Positions 42,333 through 52,373 of a DNA stretch of 64,000 bases are shown here, piece by piece. The stretch is from Halothece sp. PCC 7418 (GTDB lineage Bacteria > Cyanobacteriota > Cyanobacteriia > Cyanobacteriales > Rubidibacteraceae): the NCBI RefSeq assembly GCF_000317635.1, contig NC_019779.1, positions 1,240,001 to 1,304,000 of the forward strand, read 5' to 3'. The notes beneath the pieces were generated by a model. The model saw only the letters and a program-made list of their open reading frames with translations, ran no database searches and had not been told where the DNA came from. Within the stretch, counting starts at the first letter, position 1, and each line of letters opens with the position of its first letter. Made by a program: the position numbers and the translations under genes.

Positions 42333-45300
42333 TTACATCGTTTTATCTGTACTAATTGACACTGGTGTAACAAAATCATCTCGCATCCGAAAAGCAGCAG
42401 AGGAAGCATTTTCAACTAATAAATCAAGCAAAAAAAGAACAGCATCTCGGAGCTTAGCCTTACGCTTTAATTCTAAAGGTTTTCCGTAAACATACCTTTG
42501 TAGCAACATTTCAATTAAGAAAACATTATTTGTTTTGCTTAACATCTGCTGTGAATTGCCCTGCTGAAGGCGCTTTGCAATGTTAATAAACGCTTGAGGT
42601 AGGGATTGGCTACCAACACTGTAAAGAAATTCAAGATATTTTTCCAAAATTGTCGAAGATGCTGGTAAATCCTCAAATAATTTATGAATGCGTTCGGCAT
42701 ATCCTTCAAGACTATTCCAGTGGCGGACTCCATCTTTCCAATATTTTCCTAGGAAAATAGCTGATATCATATCTTTTCCAGTTACATATTCATTATCAAT
42801 TGTTGCTAGCCATTTTGCCTGTCGAACCCGATCTGCAAATAAATCCCAAAGCATCCAGAATCGCGAGGTATTGGGTTGAGAGTCTTCCAGCATAATTAGC
42901 CCTGAAAGAATCCAATGTATTTGTTGCGGATGATGATCAACAGCATCTAGGATGGGCTGAAGAGTTGTAGTCGCTACGGCTCTTGAAGTGTGGAGTACAA
43001 AATCTTGCAGAAGATTGGATAATTCTTGTTCTATTTCATAATTTCTCTGGCGAGGTTGTTGTTCTATGCTTTTACGCTTTTGAGCGTCTTCATCCCACCA
43101 TCTGACAAACATTTGGGCTAGTCGTTCAAATGCAGCGATTGCTGTGTCATCATTTGGCGCTTGTCCTAAAACACGTAAGATACGAACATTGACTTCCGAT
43201 CCTAACAATGTCTCTATGTCCATTTTTTGATAGGCATCATCTGGAATAAAATCATGCTCATAAAAACGTTGACGTAGATGAGTCGCTACCTCCATTCTGA
43301 TTTCCTCAAATTCCCTGCGTTTATTATGGGGTCGATCCTTGATTCCCTGTTCTATCAAAACTGCTTCCCATGCAATAGCATTGACACAGCGCAGAGTTAA
43401 CTCTGGATCTATTTCCCATAAATACTTGCCAATGCCCAGGGCAGCATAGTGGCGAACTTCCTCAATCGCGTGAGTTAGGGCAGTTAGGAAAGCCTTGTGG
43501 ACACAGGAAGTATATGTTTGATCAAGAGTTTTGCCCAGCAATAGTGGTAAAACTTGAGCACAGGGGCGATCACCTGACATACTACTCTTTTGTATGCGGT
43601 TAAATTGATTCCAAGAATCCCCTTGTCGTTCTACCTCTGAGCAAACCACCTCCACACACCAATTCTGTTCATACTTGGACATTTCTTCCCAATGATTCCG
43701 TATGCAGACAGCGGCAACGTACCCCATACTCCCTGGGTATAGTAAGTTATATTTTCCGCTACCATCATCCTCTAGGTTTCTCTTTTGAGCTTCCTGCAAC
43801 CGCTGTTGCCATTGAGCTGCGTTAGCGGTATCATCTTCTTTTCCTTGAAAAATTTTCTGTCCCCACATGAAAAGGCTAATTCCAGCACTCATTACTTTAG
43901 ACTGAGACTGGTGTTTATCTACCATTTCCTTGAGATCGGATGCGATTTTAGGATAGATAGGAATCTTGTCTTGTTTCTCTTGGGAAGTCTCTTCTATAAT
44001 GGGATAATTACGCCTGTCCATGCGCGATATTTTCAGTCGCCAAAGGCGATCATTGTCATCCTGTTCTTCGAGAGGTGGCATCTCTGTATAATACTGATCT
44101 AAAAATTCCTGTACCTGCGTGGCATATGCTCCCAACTGCAAATTAAGAATTGCAACTTCAAGATCATGGTCTCGGTGAGGTAGGGAATTTGCTTTCTCTC
44201 GCTCCTTACGATGAAGTGCATCTTCTGGGTTGAATCCAAATATTATGCCCGCTTCAACTTCTTTTGCAAGGCGATACCGATCAAGTTGGATACATTCAGG
44301 GGATTTGAGTAAAACCAAAAGTGTTTCCCCACAACGGTGAGGGTAGGCAGTTGCGACACTTGCGACAACTGCGGTAAGACAAACAGAGTCGCTTCTTTTG
44401 AGAATAGAGATAAGAGCATTATCTAGATCATTGGGTAACACTTCAGCCAACTCCAGTAACCATTGCTCCAGTGCCATCAGAAGAGATTGCAGAACATAGG
44501 GACCCACCGATGTTCCCCGATAGAAATTCCAAAGTCGATCATTACACCATTGTGTTCCCGAGGTTCCATCTGAAAATGTCAGGGTGATTTGATAGGGCGA
44601 CTCGACAACTTCTGATGGGACTCTGGGATGGGCGTACCACTCGGCGCTGTGGTTGAATACCTTAATGATAAAGTTAAGCCCTTGGCTTGGGTGATACCTT
44701 AGAAGCATAAGAAAAGGTCCACGATAAGCGCTTGGGAAGAAAAAGCAATGATCCAGTCCTGCTCTTAGTCCAAACAAAGGCCCTAAATCCAATCTCCCGT
44801 AAAACCGCGGTTGAAGATCTATTTCTGATAAGAGGAGATATTTTCTAGCAACTGATACAAGCGTTTTCGGCATATCTCGCGCTATTGCTATCCCTTCGTG
44901 CGACCCTGTAAGGATCATCTCTAATAACTCTCCTCTGGCACGATGCTTTTCTTCGTCATCATGGTCTCCTTGTAAAAGGGCGACAAAACGTTCAGTATCT
45001 GCATTGGGTATTTTGGCGATAATTTTCAGAGTTTGCTTCCACTGATGCTGAAATCGGTAATCATTAAATTCTGAAAGAAGCCAGTACGCTATCGCTGCCA
45101 CAGATTCAGCCCCATCTGGATAAGGGTTTTGCCAAGAAACACCATGAGACCAGTCTTCAATTAACCCTAAAAGCAGGGGGTAATCTTCTTGAATAAATGA
45201 ATCAAGATGAGTTTCTACCAACCGAAGAACGCAATACCATACAGATCCTTCTGGAACATTAAAAACTGATATGGAGGTTTTCGAGGGATCTATTTGATCA

Positions 45301-47201
45301 CGAATAGTGACACAGGCAACTCGCAGTAGATGAATAATTCTTCGGAGAAGTTCCTTATTGTTTGCAAATAGCTTTGCACGATGCTTTTCCAAGAATGCAA
45401 CTGAAGCTGGGGAACGAAGAAGTGAGATTATTGTATCGTCGCGAAACTGAGCAGATAAGTCTTCCTCGCATATAGTATCTTGAAACAGAGTATCTGCCAT
45501 TTCAGAATCCTGCTCTACTTGTTCAGCGACCCACTTACGGTATCCTCGGCGCACAGCCGGATGAGTTCCAAGCTGTTCTGACAGTTCTGGGAGCGAGTCT
45601 TGGTAAGTTGCATACTGCTTATTTATCCATTGCAGAATTGCCCAGTCTTCTAAAACATCATGAGCTACTGCCATAAGCTCATTGTTCCGTTCAGAAAAAA
45701 CAATGAGGGAATCGTATCGAAGACTTTCGACAACTTCTGAATCTAGGTCTGGACAAGCAACATACAGGTCAAGTTTCTGGGCTCGTCCTAAAGCGATCTT
45801 TATAAATGCTTCCTCTCGCCGACGTGGCATTCCCTTGGCAACGCGATGTTCGGCACACACAATTTCTTTCCAAAAGCGGGTTCGTAATTCCGATTCACTT
45901 TGAGGTAAGGGTTTGTCCTCTGACCATGAAATCTGTAGGGCTTTGTCTAGAAAATAAGGATTGCTAAGAAGTTCAGATAGGGAGGAATTTGAAAGTGGAT
46001 GGATTAAGCTAGGGTAAGTGGCTTTTACTTGCTCTAACTCATCGTTGGAGAGGGAAGGAATTTTTAAAGTAGAATGCTCGACATTTGCAAAGTCTAAGAA
46101 GGCAGAACGGATGAGATTAACTGAGTAATCCCGACAAGTCAATATCAGTCGCCAATTTGGATCTTTTCCGATGAGTTTGAGAAGATCGATAAAAGCATCG
46201 CGAGTAGATTTTTCAAGAAGCCTTTCTATGCTTTCTACCAATAGAACTTTTCGGTTTTGATTTGCCAAAATAGTACTCAGTTGCTCTCCATTTGCAGGAA
46301 TTTGATTCTTGTTTAGGGTTTCATCAAAATGGGAAGCTGCAAATGCCTCTGCGCGAAAACTGAATGTAAGATATTCTGTGCTGAGACGTTCCAGAGTATC
46401 TTTGGCGATCGCTGATTTGCCAGTACCTGCTGGACCTGAAATTAAAACAACCTGCTTCAATTCTAGTTGTTGAAGAACTTGTTGTACGAGTTGATCGCGA
46501 TCAAGATGAAGTTCTTTTCCAATTGTGGAAGAGATACCATCAAGAATAATTTGAGAATGGCTATTTAAGGCACGTAAGACCTGTTGCTCATCAATTTCGA
46601 TCCTTGGAGCTTCATTGATGACTTTAGTGACTTGAATAATGTCACCAGTGGTCAAATTGCCACTGACTTGTGCATTCTGAAAGGCGATCTGGTTATGGTA
46701 AGTTTGAGGAGGAGTTTGCGATCGCGCTCCACTGACAGCACTGGCAGGAGGAGGAACTAGATTTCCCCGCTTTTGTTCAATGGTTCGTAATAGACGGTCG
46801 TAAGCGTCCGGTTGCCAGTAATCGAGAGCATTATAATTCCGTAGATTCATCCCCAACTCGGGGATTCTTAGGTTAGGAATCTCGCACTCATCCAACCGCA
46901 AGGGAATCACAAATACTTCTCCTGGCTGCGATCGCGCAAACTGGACTAAAGCCTGTCGCAGTTCTTGGCTAACATAGGTTGTTCGAGAGGTAACCGATCG
47001 TGACAAACAGGCAATTAACAAATCACTGTGCGCGATCGTGTCTTGAATTTTGCCTTGCCAATCTTCTCCCGGTAAAATGTCTTCCGTGTCTAACCAAGGC
47101 TGATAACCGTCCCCTTTTAGCCATTGGTAAAGTTCTTTAACCCTTGTTGCATCTTCCCGTCCATAAGAGAGGAAAATTTGCACCTGCGACTTCTCTTTCA
47201 T
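42333..47201 (-). CDS. TIR-STAND NTPase (Avs/NLR-like immune protein)
   Basis: A 1622-residue protein. Residues ~5-145 are a TIR domain (VQIFLSYGREDATRVKELYQ, GYQPWLDTEDILPGEDWQ, YVSQELRQAL with a likely catalytic Glu). Residues 180-190 are the motif SGNLTTGDIIQ, related to motifs in the two neighbouring genes. A STAND-type NTPase follows, with P-loop GPAGTGKSAI (about 256-265), Walker B KVLLVESIERL, and the winged-helix-like VAHDVLEDWAILQWI. About 1000 residues of helical repeat-type sequence form the likely sensor. TIR domains of this kind cleave NAD+ on activation, causing abortive infection. It lies 141 bp downstream of the second STAND gene. Confidence 0.85.
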   Translation of the reverse strand: MKEKSQVQIFLSYGREDATRVKELYQWLKGDGYQPWLDTEDILPGEDWQGKIQDTIAHSDLLIACLSRSVTSRTTYVSQELRQALVQFARSQPGEVFVIPLRLDECEIPNLRIPELGMNLRNYNALDYWQPDAYDRLLRTIEQKRGNLVPPPASAVSGARSQTPPQTYHNQIAFQNAQVSGNLTTGDIIQVTKVINEAPRIEIDEQQVLRALNSHSQIILDGISSTIGKELHLDRDQLVQQVLQQLELKQVVLISGPAGTGKSAIAKDTLERLSTEYLTFSFRAEAFAASHFDETLNKNQIPANGEQLSTILANQNRKVLLVESIERLLEKSTRDAFIDLLKLIGKDPNWRLILTCRDYSVNLIRSAFLDFANVEHSTLKIPSLSNDELEQVKATYPSLIHPLSNSSLSELLSNPYFLDKALQISWSEDKPLPQSESELRTRFWKEIVCAEHRVAKGMPRRREEAFIKIALGRAQKLDLYVACPDLDSEVVESLRYDSLIVFSERNNELMAVAHDVLEDWAILQWINKQYATYQDSLPELSEQLGTHPAVRRGYRKWVAEQVEQDSEMADTLFQDTICEEDLSAQFRDDTIISLLRSPASVAFLEKHRAKLFANNKELLRRIIHLLRVACVTIRDQIDPSKTSISVFNVPEGSVWYCVLRLVETHLDSFIQEDYPLLLGLIEDWSHGVSWQNPYPDGAESVAAIAYWLLSEFNDYRFQHQWKQTLKIIAKIPNADTERFVALLQGDHDDEEKHRARGELLEMILTGSHEGIAIARDMPKTLVSVARKYLLLSEIDLQPRFYGRLDLGPLFGLRAGLDHCFFFPSAYRGPFLMLLRYHPSQGLNFIIKVFNHSAEWYAHPRVPSEVVESPYQITLTFSDGTSGTQWCNDRLWNFYRGTSVGPYVLQSLLMALEQWLLELAEVLPNDLDNALISILKRSDSVCLTAVVASVATAYPHRCGETLLVLLKSPECIQLDRYRLAKEVEAGIIFGFNPEDALHRKEREKANSLPHRDHDLEVAILNLQLGAYATQVQEFLDQYYTEMPPLEEQDDNDRLWRLKISRMDRRNYPIIEETSQEKQDKIPIYPKIASDLKEMVDKHQSQSKVMSAGISLFMWGQKIFQGKEDDTANAAQWQQRLQEAQKRNLEDDGSGKYNLLYPGSMGYVAAVCIRNHWEEMSKYEQNWCVEVVCSEVERQGDSWNQFNRIQKSSMSGDRPCAQVLPLLLGKTLDQTYTSCVHKAFLTALTHAIEEVRHYAALGIGKYLWEIDPELTLRCVNAIAWEAVLIEQGIKDRPHNKRREFEEIRMEVATHLRQRFYEHDFIPDDAYQKMDIETLLGSEVNVRILRVLGQAPNDDTAIAAFERLAQMFVRWWDEDAQKRKSIEQQPRQRNYEIEQELSNLLQDFVLHTSRAVATTTLQPILDAVDHHPQQIHWILSGLIMLEDSQPNTSRFWMLWDLFADRVRQAKWLATIDNEYVTGKDMISAIFLGKYWKDGVRHWNSLEGYAERIHKLFEDLPASSTILEKYLEFLYSVGSQSLPQAFINIAKRLQQGNSQQMLSKTNNVFLIEMLLQRYVYGKPLELKRKAKLRDAVLFLLDLLVENASSAAFRMRDDFVTPVSISTDKTM

Positions 47202-47342
47202 GAGACTGTTTGAGCGCGATCGCTCAACCCTTCAACACCTTTTCATTTTACGTCAAAGCAATGATCTGTTCTGTTAAGAAGTTGAGGGTTGATTTTCTGC
47301 TGAAAGTAACAAAAAACGTCTAATCCATCTCAGAAAGGTTCT

Positions 47343-50300
47343 TCATTCATCTCTATGCCAAGGTTCAATTTGATCCGAATAAGGAATAACTTGAACTTCA
47401 TCTCCATTCAAAAGCCCAATACCGTGCCAATTCCTAAACATTCTTTTACGACCTGAAATGTTGATCAGAGGAAAAGCAGGCTCCCGATTTAACCAAATGC
47501 CCCAACCGAGATTAAAATTATGGTTTATCAGTGCTTCCGAAATAGCAGCACGACGGACTAACAAAACTTGACAACGACGAGTATGCCAAGGATTTCCTGA
47601 AATGTCACAGGTAAATGCTTGAATTTGCCCGTTAGCTGTTAAACACTGACCCTCTCGAAAATCAACTATATCCAGCATTTCACGCAAAACTTTTGCAGGT
47701 GCCCATCTTTCTTGTTCTCCATTTGGACTTTCCCAATAAAACTTACAAGTTGTTGCCTGAAGTTCAACTTGAATTGGATCTCCCAAGGTACCCAAAGTGT
47801 TGTGGTTAACTATTCCTTCCATTTCTTGAATCCAAGGAGCCCAGACCACTTCGGTTGGATCACGATAAAACTCTACTGACTTAATTCCAGAAGAAAATTC
47901 ATACCACGTATCACTCAAATTAGGAGGAAAAAATCTATTTTGAATATCTTCCTGTAGTAAAGATGAAGTATCTGCTGGAAACACAAAACTCGATGCTCTT
48001 AATACTGATTCAGCTTGACTATCTGCATTACGAGTAATCACAAATGCTCGCAGAACCATCCATTCTTCATTTTTTGCCCATTCAGGCAGTTGATCTGTTT
48101 TTTGAATAAGTAATGATTTAAAATCGGGCAAAGGTGCTTTTTTTACCCACTCGTTGACTCGGTCAACTTGATTTACCTCTGATAATTCAGCATCAGGAAC
48201 AAGTCCAGAGAAGTCAAAGAATTGATTGAGCTTTAATTGACCGTAGCCGATATCTGATGCTGGGTTTGTTGGTTGAATTAACAAGCTCGGATTAACTGGA
48301 GGGTCATAGCATTTACCCCAACCACAGGCTACAGATCGCTCAGCCAAAAAACCAGATAGTTCATTCGTAGCTAGCCAAACATATTTTTCAACAAATCTTG
48401 CGGTGGAACTGCGAGCTCCATGAGTAGCGTGTGGATATTGTCTAACAATTGCTATATCAGCACCGAAAATTTCTCCAGTTTGACCGCCATTTGGCTCTTT
48501 AATGAAGATATCTTTTCTCCAACCAAGTTGAGCGACATAAGCTGAAACAAAACCAAAAGCAAGCTGGTTAGGGTCTAGATCAGGTAAACCATAGTATTGT
48601 CCATGTTGTGACAGAATTGCTTGTGCGGATGGTGAGTATTGATCTTTTTCAGAATTGGTATCGGAAATAGGAGATGCTTCTTGCTGATGTTGAGCTTCTA
48701 CTGGTATTCCCCAATCAGTCAACAACATTTGCTGTTTTTCCTCTGTTGCATTTTGGAAAATTTTGATCATACAGTGTAGTTCTGATCGGTCGTCAAGAAC
48801 TTCCTCTATTGCTTCCCGAGCTTCAACAGGAGCTAATTTTCTTAAAGAACCCTTTGCAAATTGGTTGAGCAGAGTTTCATTAATGTTTTCAAATTTATCG
48901 TCAGATTCTTTTTCTCGATAACAATTGACTTGAGTGTTTTTGAACTGAACATATTCTTTAAAGAAGGGATCGATTGCTTTGGGCACAACATACCAAGCCA
49001 AATCACCCGTAGCTGGTTCAATGCCATGATGCGGATCAATATTAATTGCAGCATCCTTATCAATATCAAGGATTTGTTTAGTATCTACATTAGGATTACG
49101 AACATTTTGAAGGCACTTTGCTTCAATCGGAACTCCACAAGCGACACAACGTTCTATAACGCTTCTAGCATTGTGTTGCACTACTATATTGTGAGTGTAA
49201 AGAGGAGCGTGAGGAATAAAAAAGTTGTCAATTAGCCAGTCGCATATAGGAAGCCAGTTTTGATCCGGTCGCTTTAAACAGGAAGCTCCATAAGCGACTG
49301 ATAGCAAGTCTTCCTTCATTTGTGGATCATTGGTCTGACAAGCTGTTTTAAGCAAATTTAATAATCCATCAGGATTTTGAGAACTCCATTTGGCAATTTC
49401 ACAGCGAATTTGTCTTCGACTCTCATTTTTAACTGTTGTTGTTCCCCAAGCCAAAAGTAGAGGGGCGCTATCCCAAGGATCATCAGGCGCAATTTCTAAG
49501 TTTTCTAAGACTTGTTTTCCAATTCCTTCCCAAGGCGCACCATGATTATTGGGGATAAAATCGGGTCCTGACCAGAATAAATCGCGTTCTTCGACTTGCA
49601 ATGGCAGCAACGTTTCATGAATAAATTGTGCCCCATAATAGTGATCGGGCATTCTAAGTCCAGGAACGACTAATCTATCCAAAACTTCCCGACAGCTGGG
49701 CATATTTCTCTTAAAAATTTCAATAACCCAGTCTCGATAATCTTGTCCTTTCCGGGGAGACATCATCAAAATTGTGGTCAAATGCAATTCTTCACGTTCC
49801 TCAGTGCTTAACTGGTTTGACCATAGTTCCGTATGGAAAAAGTCATAATCATCCATCCCTAATAGATAGACAGCAAGCGCGATCGCATTATCTCGGAATT
49901 TCAAATAGTCTGGCATTTCAGGATTATTAAGGTTTGTCTTAGCTTCTTGATAAGCCTCCGAAGCCAGAAGAAAATCGGTTATAGTTTGGTAGGCAGGTTC
50001 CCAAAAGATTGAATCTCCTTCCAATGGATCATCTGACGGTTGTTTCCTCTCTAGTAAAAGACCGTAATCGCGACATTTTTCTAAAATGTTTAATAACTGC
50101 TCAGAAGATATGAGATTTGGTATTTTTTGAGCCCTTTCAGCAATCTGTAATGCTTTTTCGTGTGACAGTTCTCCTTCGGATAGGCTGGCTTTGACAATTC
50201 CTCGCAAAGTATTACGAACTGGGCAAATATTCTCACTCCACCCTACTAGATCATTTTCTCGAATCAATTTTTCAGCATTATCAATCTTTCGGCTAATTAA

Positions 50301-51602
50301 CTTTGCCAGTGAGAATTCTTGAAGCGTAACACTATCAATATGCCGTCCCTGATACAGATCAGCGAAGAGCCGAATGGCAAGTGGCGTTTGCAAAGCCCAA
50401 CGCAGAATCAGCGGACATTGAATGCGATTAACGTTGCAATAAGATGCAAAAATTTCATCAAGCGGTGCATCTGACTCATTTAAGTGAACCGGATCGATGC
50501 CTTGTGGAAGGTTAATACGGGCGAAAAGAGTAGTGCGGAGTGAACAAGCAAAGAGAATTTTGGGGTATTCCTTGGCAAGTGGCACCAGTTCTCCAAGTTT
50601 ATTTTCCCACTGAGATGATCTAGGCGTTTCATCAAGCCCATCAATGGCGATGAGAGCGCGAACAGGTTGAAATTCTGAACTGGTTTGCGTGTTGCGATTT
50701 ATAGAGTTTTCTATTTGAGTGGCAGTCTCTTCTAATGCTTTAAGAACGCGATCGCTTTTTGAATCAGGAATACCGATTGCTTTGGATATGATAGATTCCC
50801 AACTATGGTTTAAATTTACCTCTTTAGCACGGATTAAAATACCAGGTTTACCTGTTTGAAACTGTTCATCAACACTATTAGCCAAGGCATGGGTTTTTCC
50901 TGCTCCAGGCTCGCCAATATAAGCGCTTGGTTGTCCAAATCTCCGTAGGAATTGAGGAGTTACTTTTCGATCATTCCAACGGTTTAGAGTTGTTTCAAGT
51001 TGCTTCCCAATATCAGCAGTTGCTGAATGTGAGGAATTTTTTCGATTTGGCCAAGTTATATTGATAAGTTCCCAAGGAGAATTTCCGGGTAAAACTTCCT
51101 CCTGAAAATCGGGCAGTGGGAAAGAATTTCTCGGTAAGAGTCGCTTTTCTAGTTCCTGCTGTTCAGTAATAGCATCTGTTAGCCATTGCTTAGCATGATC
51201 CATGAGAGTTTCAGAATCATCTCGTTCCATAAATTCTGGATATCGTCTCAGTCGTGAAACAGCCTCCCATGCATCTTCGAGCAAAGCGTGGACTTGATTG
51301 ATTTCCTCTAGCCATGTCTGTTGTGAGGAAGGATCGCTTAATCGCAACCTAAGATCTGTTTCTATCTGACCAACTTGATGGAGATCAGGGCTGTAGCGTT
51401 TACTCAACCACCCATGTTTATGTTGCTCAAATTTACGTTCTAAGTGTTTTAGGATTGTTTCAGGAGCAAGAGAAGACTCTCCCTTAAAGATATTCGTTAT
51501 ATTTAGGGTTTGATTAAGACTGTCAAAGTTGATATCTCCGCCAGCAGATACATTAGATAAACCGTATTGTTGAAAGTTTTGATCTTCTGAACTGTTACTC
51601 AC
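47343..51602 (-). CDS. NACHT-like STAND NTPase with N-terminal recruitment motif
   Basis: A 1419-residue protein. The N terminus carries GGDINFDSLNQ at residues 21-31, in place of an enzymatic effector domain. A helical segment follows, then an NTPase with P-loop GEPGAGKTHA (about 230) and Walker B ALIAIDGLDET (about 315-325), plus a long C-terminal sensor region. Such proteins sense phage components and oligomerise. With no nuclease or TIR domain of its own, this one probably signals through the N-terminal motif to the divergent small protein at 51741. It starts at GTG 51602. Confidence 0.8.
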   Translation of the reverse strand: MSNSSEDQNFQQYGLSNVSAGGDINFDSLNQTLNITNIFKGESSLAPETILKHLERKFEQHKHGWLSKRYSPDLHQVGQIETDLRLRLSDPSSQQTWLEEINQVHALLEDAWEAVSRLRRYPEFMERDDSETLMDHAKQWLTDAITEQQELEKRLLPRNSFPLPDFQEEVLPGNSPWELINITWPNRKNSSHSATADIGKQLETTLNRWNDRKVTPQFLRRFGQPSAYIGEPGAGKTHALANSVDEQFQTGKPGILIRAKEVNLNHSWESIISKAIGIPDSKSDRVLKALEETATQIENSINRNTQTSSEFQPVRALIAIDGLDETPRSSQWENKLGELVPLAKEYPKILFACSLRTTLFARINLPQGIDPVHLNESDAPLDEIFASYCNVNRIQCPLILRWALQTPLAIRLFADLYQGRHIDSVTLQEFSLAKLISRKIDNAEKLIRENDLVGWSENICPVRNTLRGIVKASLSEGELSHEKALQIAERAQKIPNLISSEQLLNILEKCRDYGLLLERKQPSDDPLEGDSIFWEPAYQTITDFLLASEAYQEAKTNLNNPEMPDYLKFRDNAIALAVYLLGMDDYDFFHTELWSNQLSTEEREELHLTTILMMSPRKGQDYRDWVIEIFKRNMPSCREVLDRLVVPGLRMPDHYYGAQFIHETLLPLQVEERDLFWSGPDFIPNNHGAPWEGIGKQVLENLEIAPDDPWDSAPLLLAWGTTTVKNESRRQIRCEIAKWSSQNPDGLLNLLKTACQTNDPQMKEDLLSVAYGASCLKRPDQNWLPICDWLIDNFFIPHAPLYTHNIVVQHNARSVIERCVACGVPIEAKCLQNVRNPNVDTKQILDIDKDAAINIDPHHGIEPATGDLAWYVVPKAIDPFFKEYVQFKNTQVNCYREKESDDKFENINETLLNQFAKGSLRKLAPVEAREAIEEVLDDRSELHCMIKIFQNATEEKQQMLLTDWGIPVEAQHQQEASPISDTNSEKDQYSPSAQAILSQHGQYYGLPDLDPNQLAFGFVSAYVAQLGWRKDIFIKEPNGGQTGEIFGADIAIVRQYPHATHGARSSTARFVEKYVWLATNELSGFLAERSVACGWGKCYDPPVNPSLLIQPTNPASDIGYGQLKLNQFFDFSGLVPDAELSEVNQVDRVNEWVKKAPLPDFKSLLIQKTDQLPEWAKNEEWMVLRAFVITRNADSQAESVLRASSFVFPADTSSLLQEDIQNRFFPPNLSDTWYEFSSGIKSVEFYRDPTEVVWAPWIQEMEGIVNHNTLGTLGDPIQVELQATTCKFYWESPNGEQERWAPAKVLREMLDIVDFREGQCLTANGQIQAFTCDISGNPWHTRRCQVLLVRRAAISEALINHNFNLGWGIWLNREPAFPLINISGRKRMFRNWHGIGLLNGDEVQVIPYSDQIEPWHRDE

Positions 51603-51740
51603 GATACTGCTCTTTTATTGAGTCTAAAGGGAAAGTAGAGATTTTCTATTTTCCCTTGAAACTAATCTAGAATGCTACAGTAACTTTAATAATAGCTTTA
51701 AGGAATCAAAAGTCGAACAGTTATACGTGAGTAAGGAAAC

Positions 51741-52232
51741 ATGGAGCCAATATCCGCATTAGCCACTACAGTAACCGCAATTATTTTGCCAAAAGTCCTT
51801 GAGAAAGCAAGCGAGACGGTTGGAATGCAAATTGGCAAAGCAGCTTTTCAAAAAACCGGTGAAACAATTCAAAGGCTTAAAACAACTGTTCAAGAGAAAC
51901 TGGAAGCTGCGGGAACAGTAGGTTTGTTGAAACGAGCAGAAGAGAAGCCAGAACAGCGAAACCTTGAAATATTGGAGGGAGAACTCGTTAACCAGATGGA
52001 AGAAGACCAAGAATTTGCGACAAAGCTCGAAGAACTGATTCAACAGATACAGGCTCAATCTCCATCTTTACAAGTGGTTTTGGATGAAGTGAAAGTTAAG
52101 GGAAGTGCTGAAATTGGCAATATTGAACAAGTTAGTGAAGGCGGTTCTGGTGAGCAGGTCGCGGGACGCAACTTAGAGGTTGGTGGTGACTTAAAGATGG
52201 GAGATGTCAACCAGAGAAATCAAAGAGTATAG
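51741..52232 (+). CDS. small helical, Bell-like putative effector with C-terminal GD/NQ motif
   Basis: A 163-residue protein. The N terminus is amphipathic/hydrophobic (MEPISALATTVTAIILPKVL) and runs into a helical domain to ~residue 110, resembling Bell/HeLo-like membrane-acting domains in bacterial NLR neighbourhoods. The C terminus has two related motifs, GSAEIGNIEQ (121-130) and GGDLKMGDVNQ (148-158). The second matches the N-terminal motif of the adjacent STAND protein. AGTAAGGAAAC precedes the ATG. Inference: cell-death executor recruited by motif pairing. No family match is certain. Confidence 0.55.
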   Translation: MEPISALATTVTAIILPKVLEKASETVGMQIGKAAFQKTGETIQRLKTTVQEKLEAAGTVGLLKRAEEKPEQRNLEILEGELVNQMEEDQEFATKLEELIQQIQAQSPSLQVVLDEVKVKGSAEIGNIEQVSEGGSGEQVAGRNLEVGGDLKMGDVNQRNQRV

Positions 52233-52373
52233 ATTTCCTTAATAAATGGACAAATTTCACTGTAACGCGATATGGCTCCGCCATTTACCGAAAGCAATTG
52301 CGCTCTTAACAAAGAGGCGATTATATATTCTTGTTGATCTACTCCCTAACCGATTACCATTGCCCTCTTAAAA

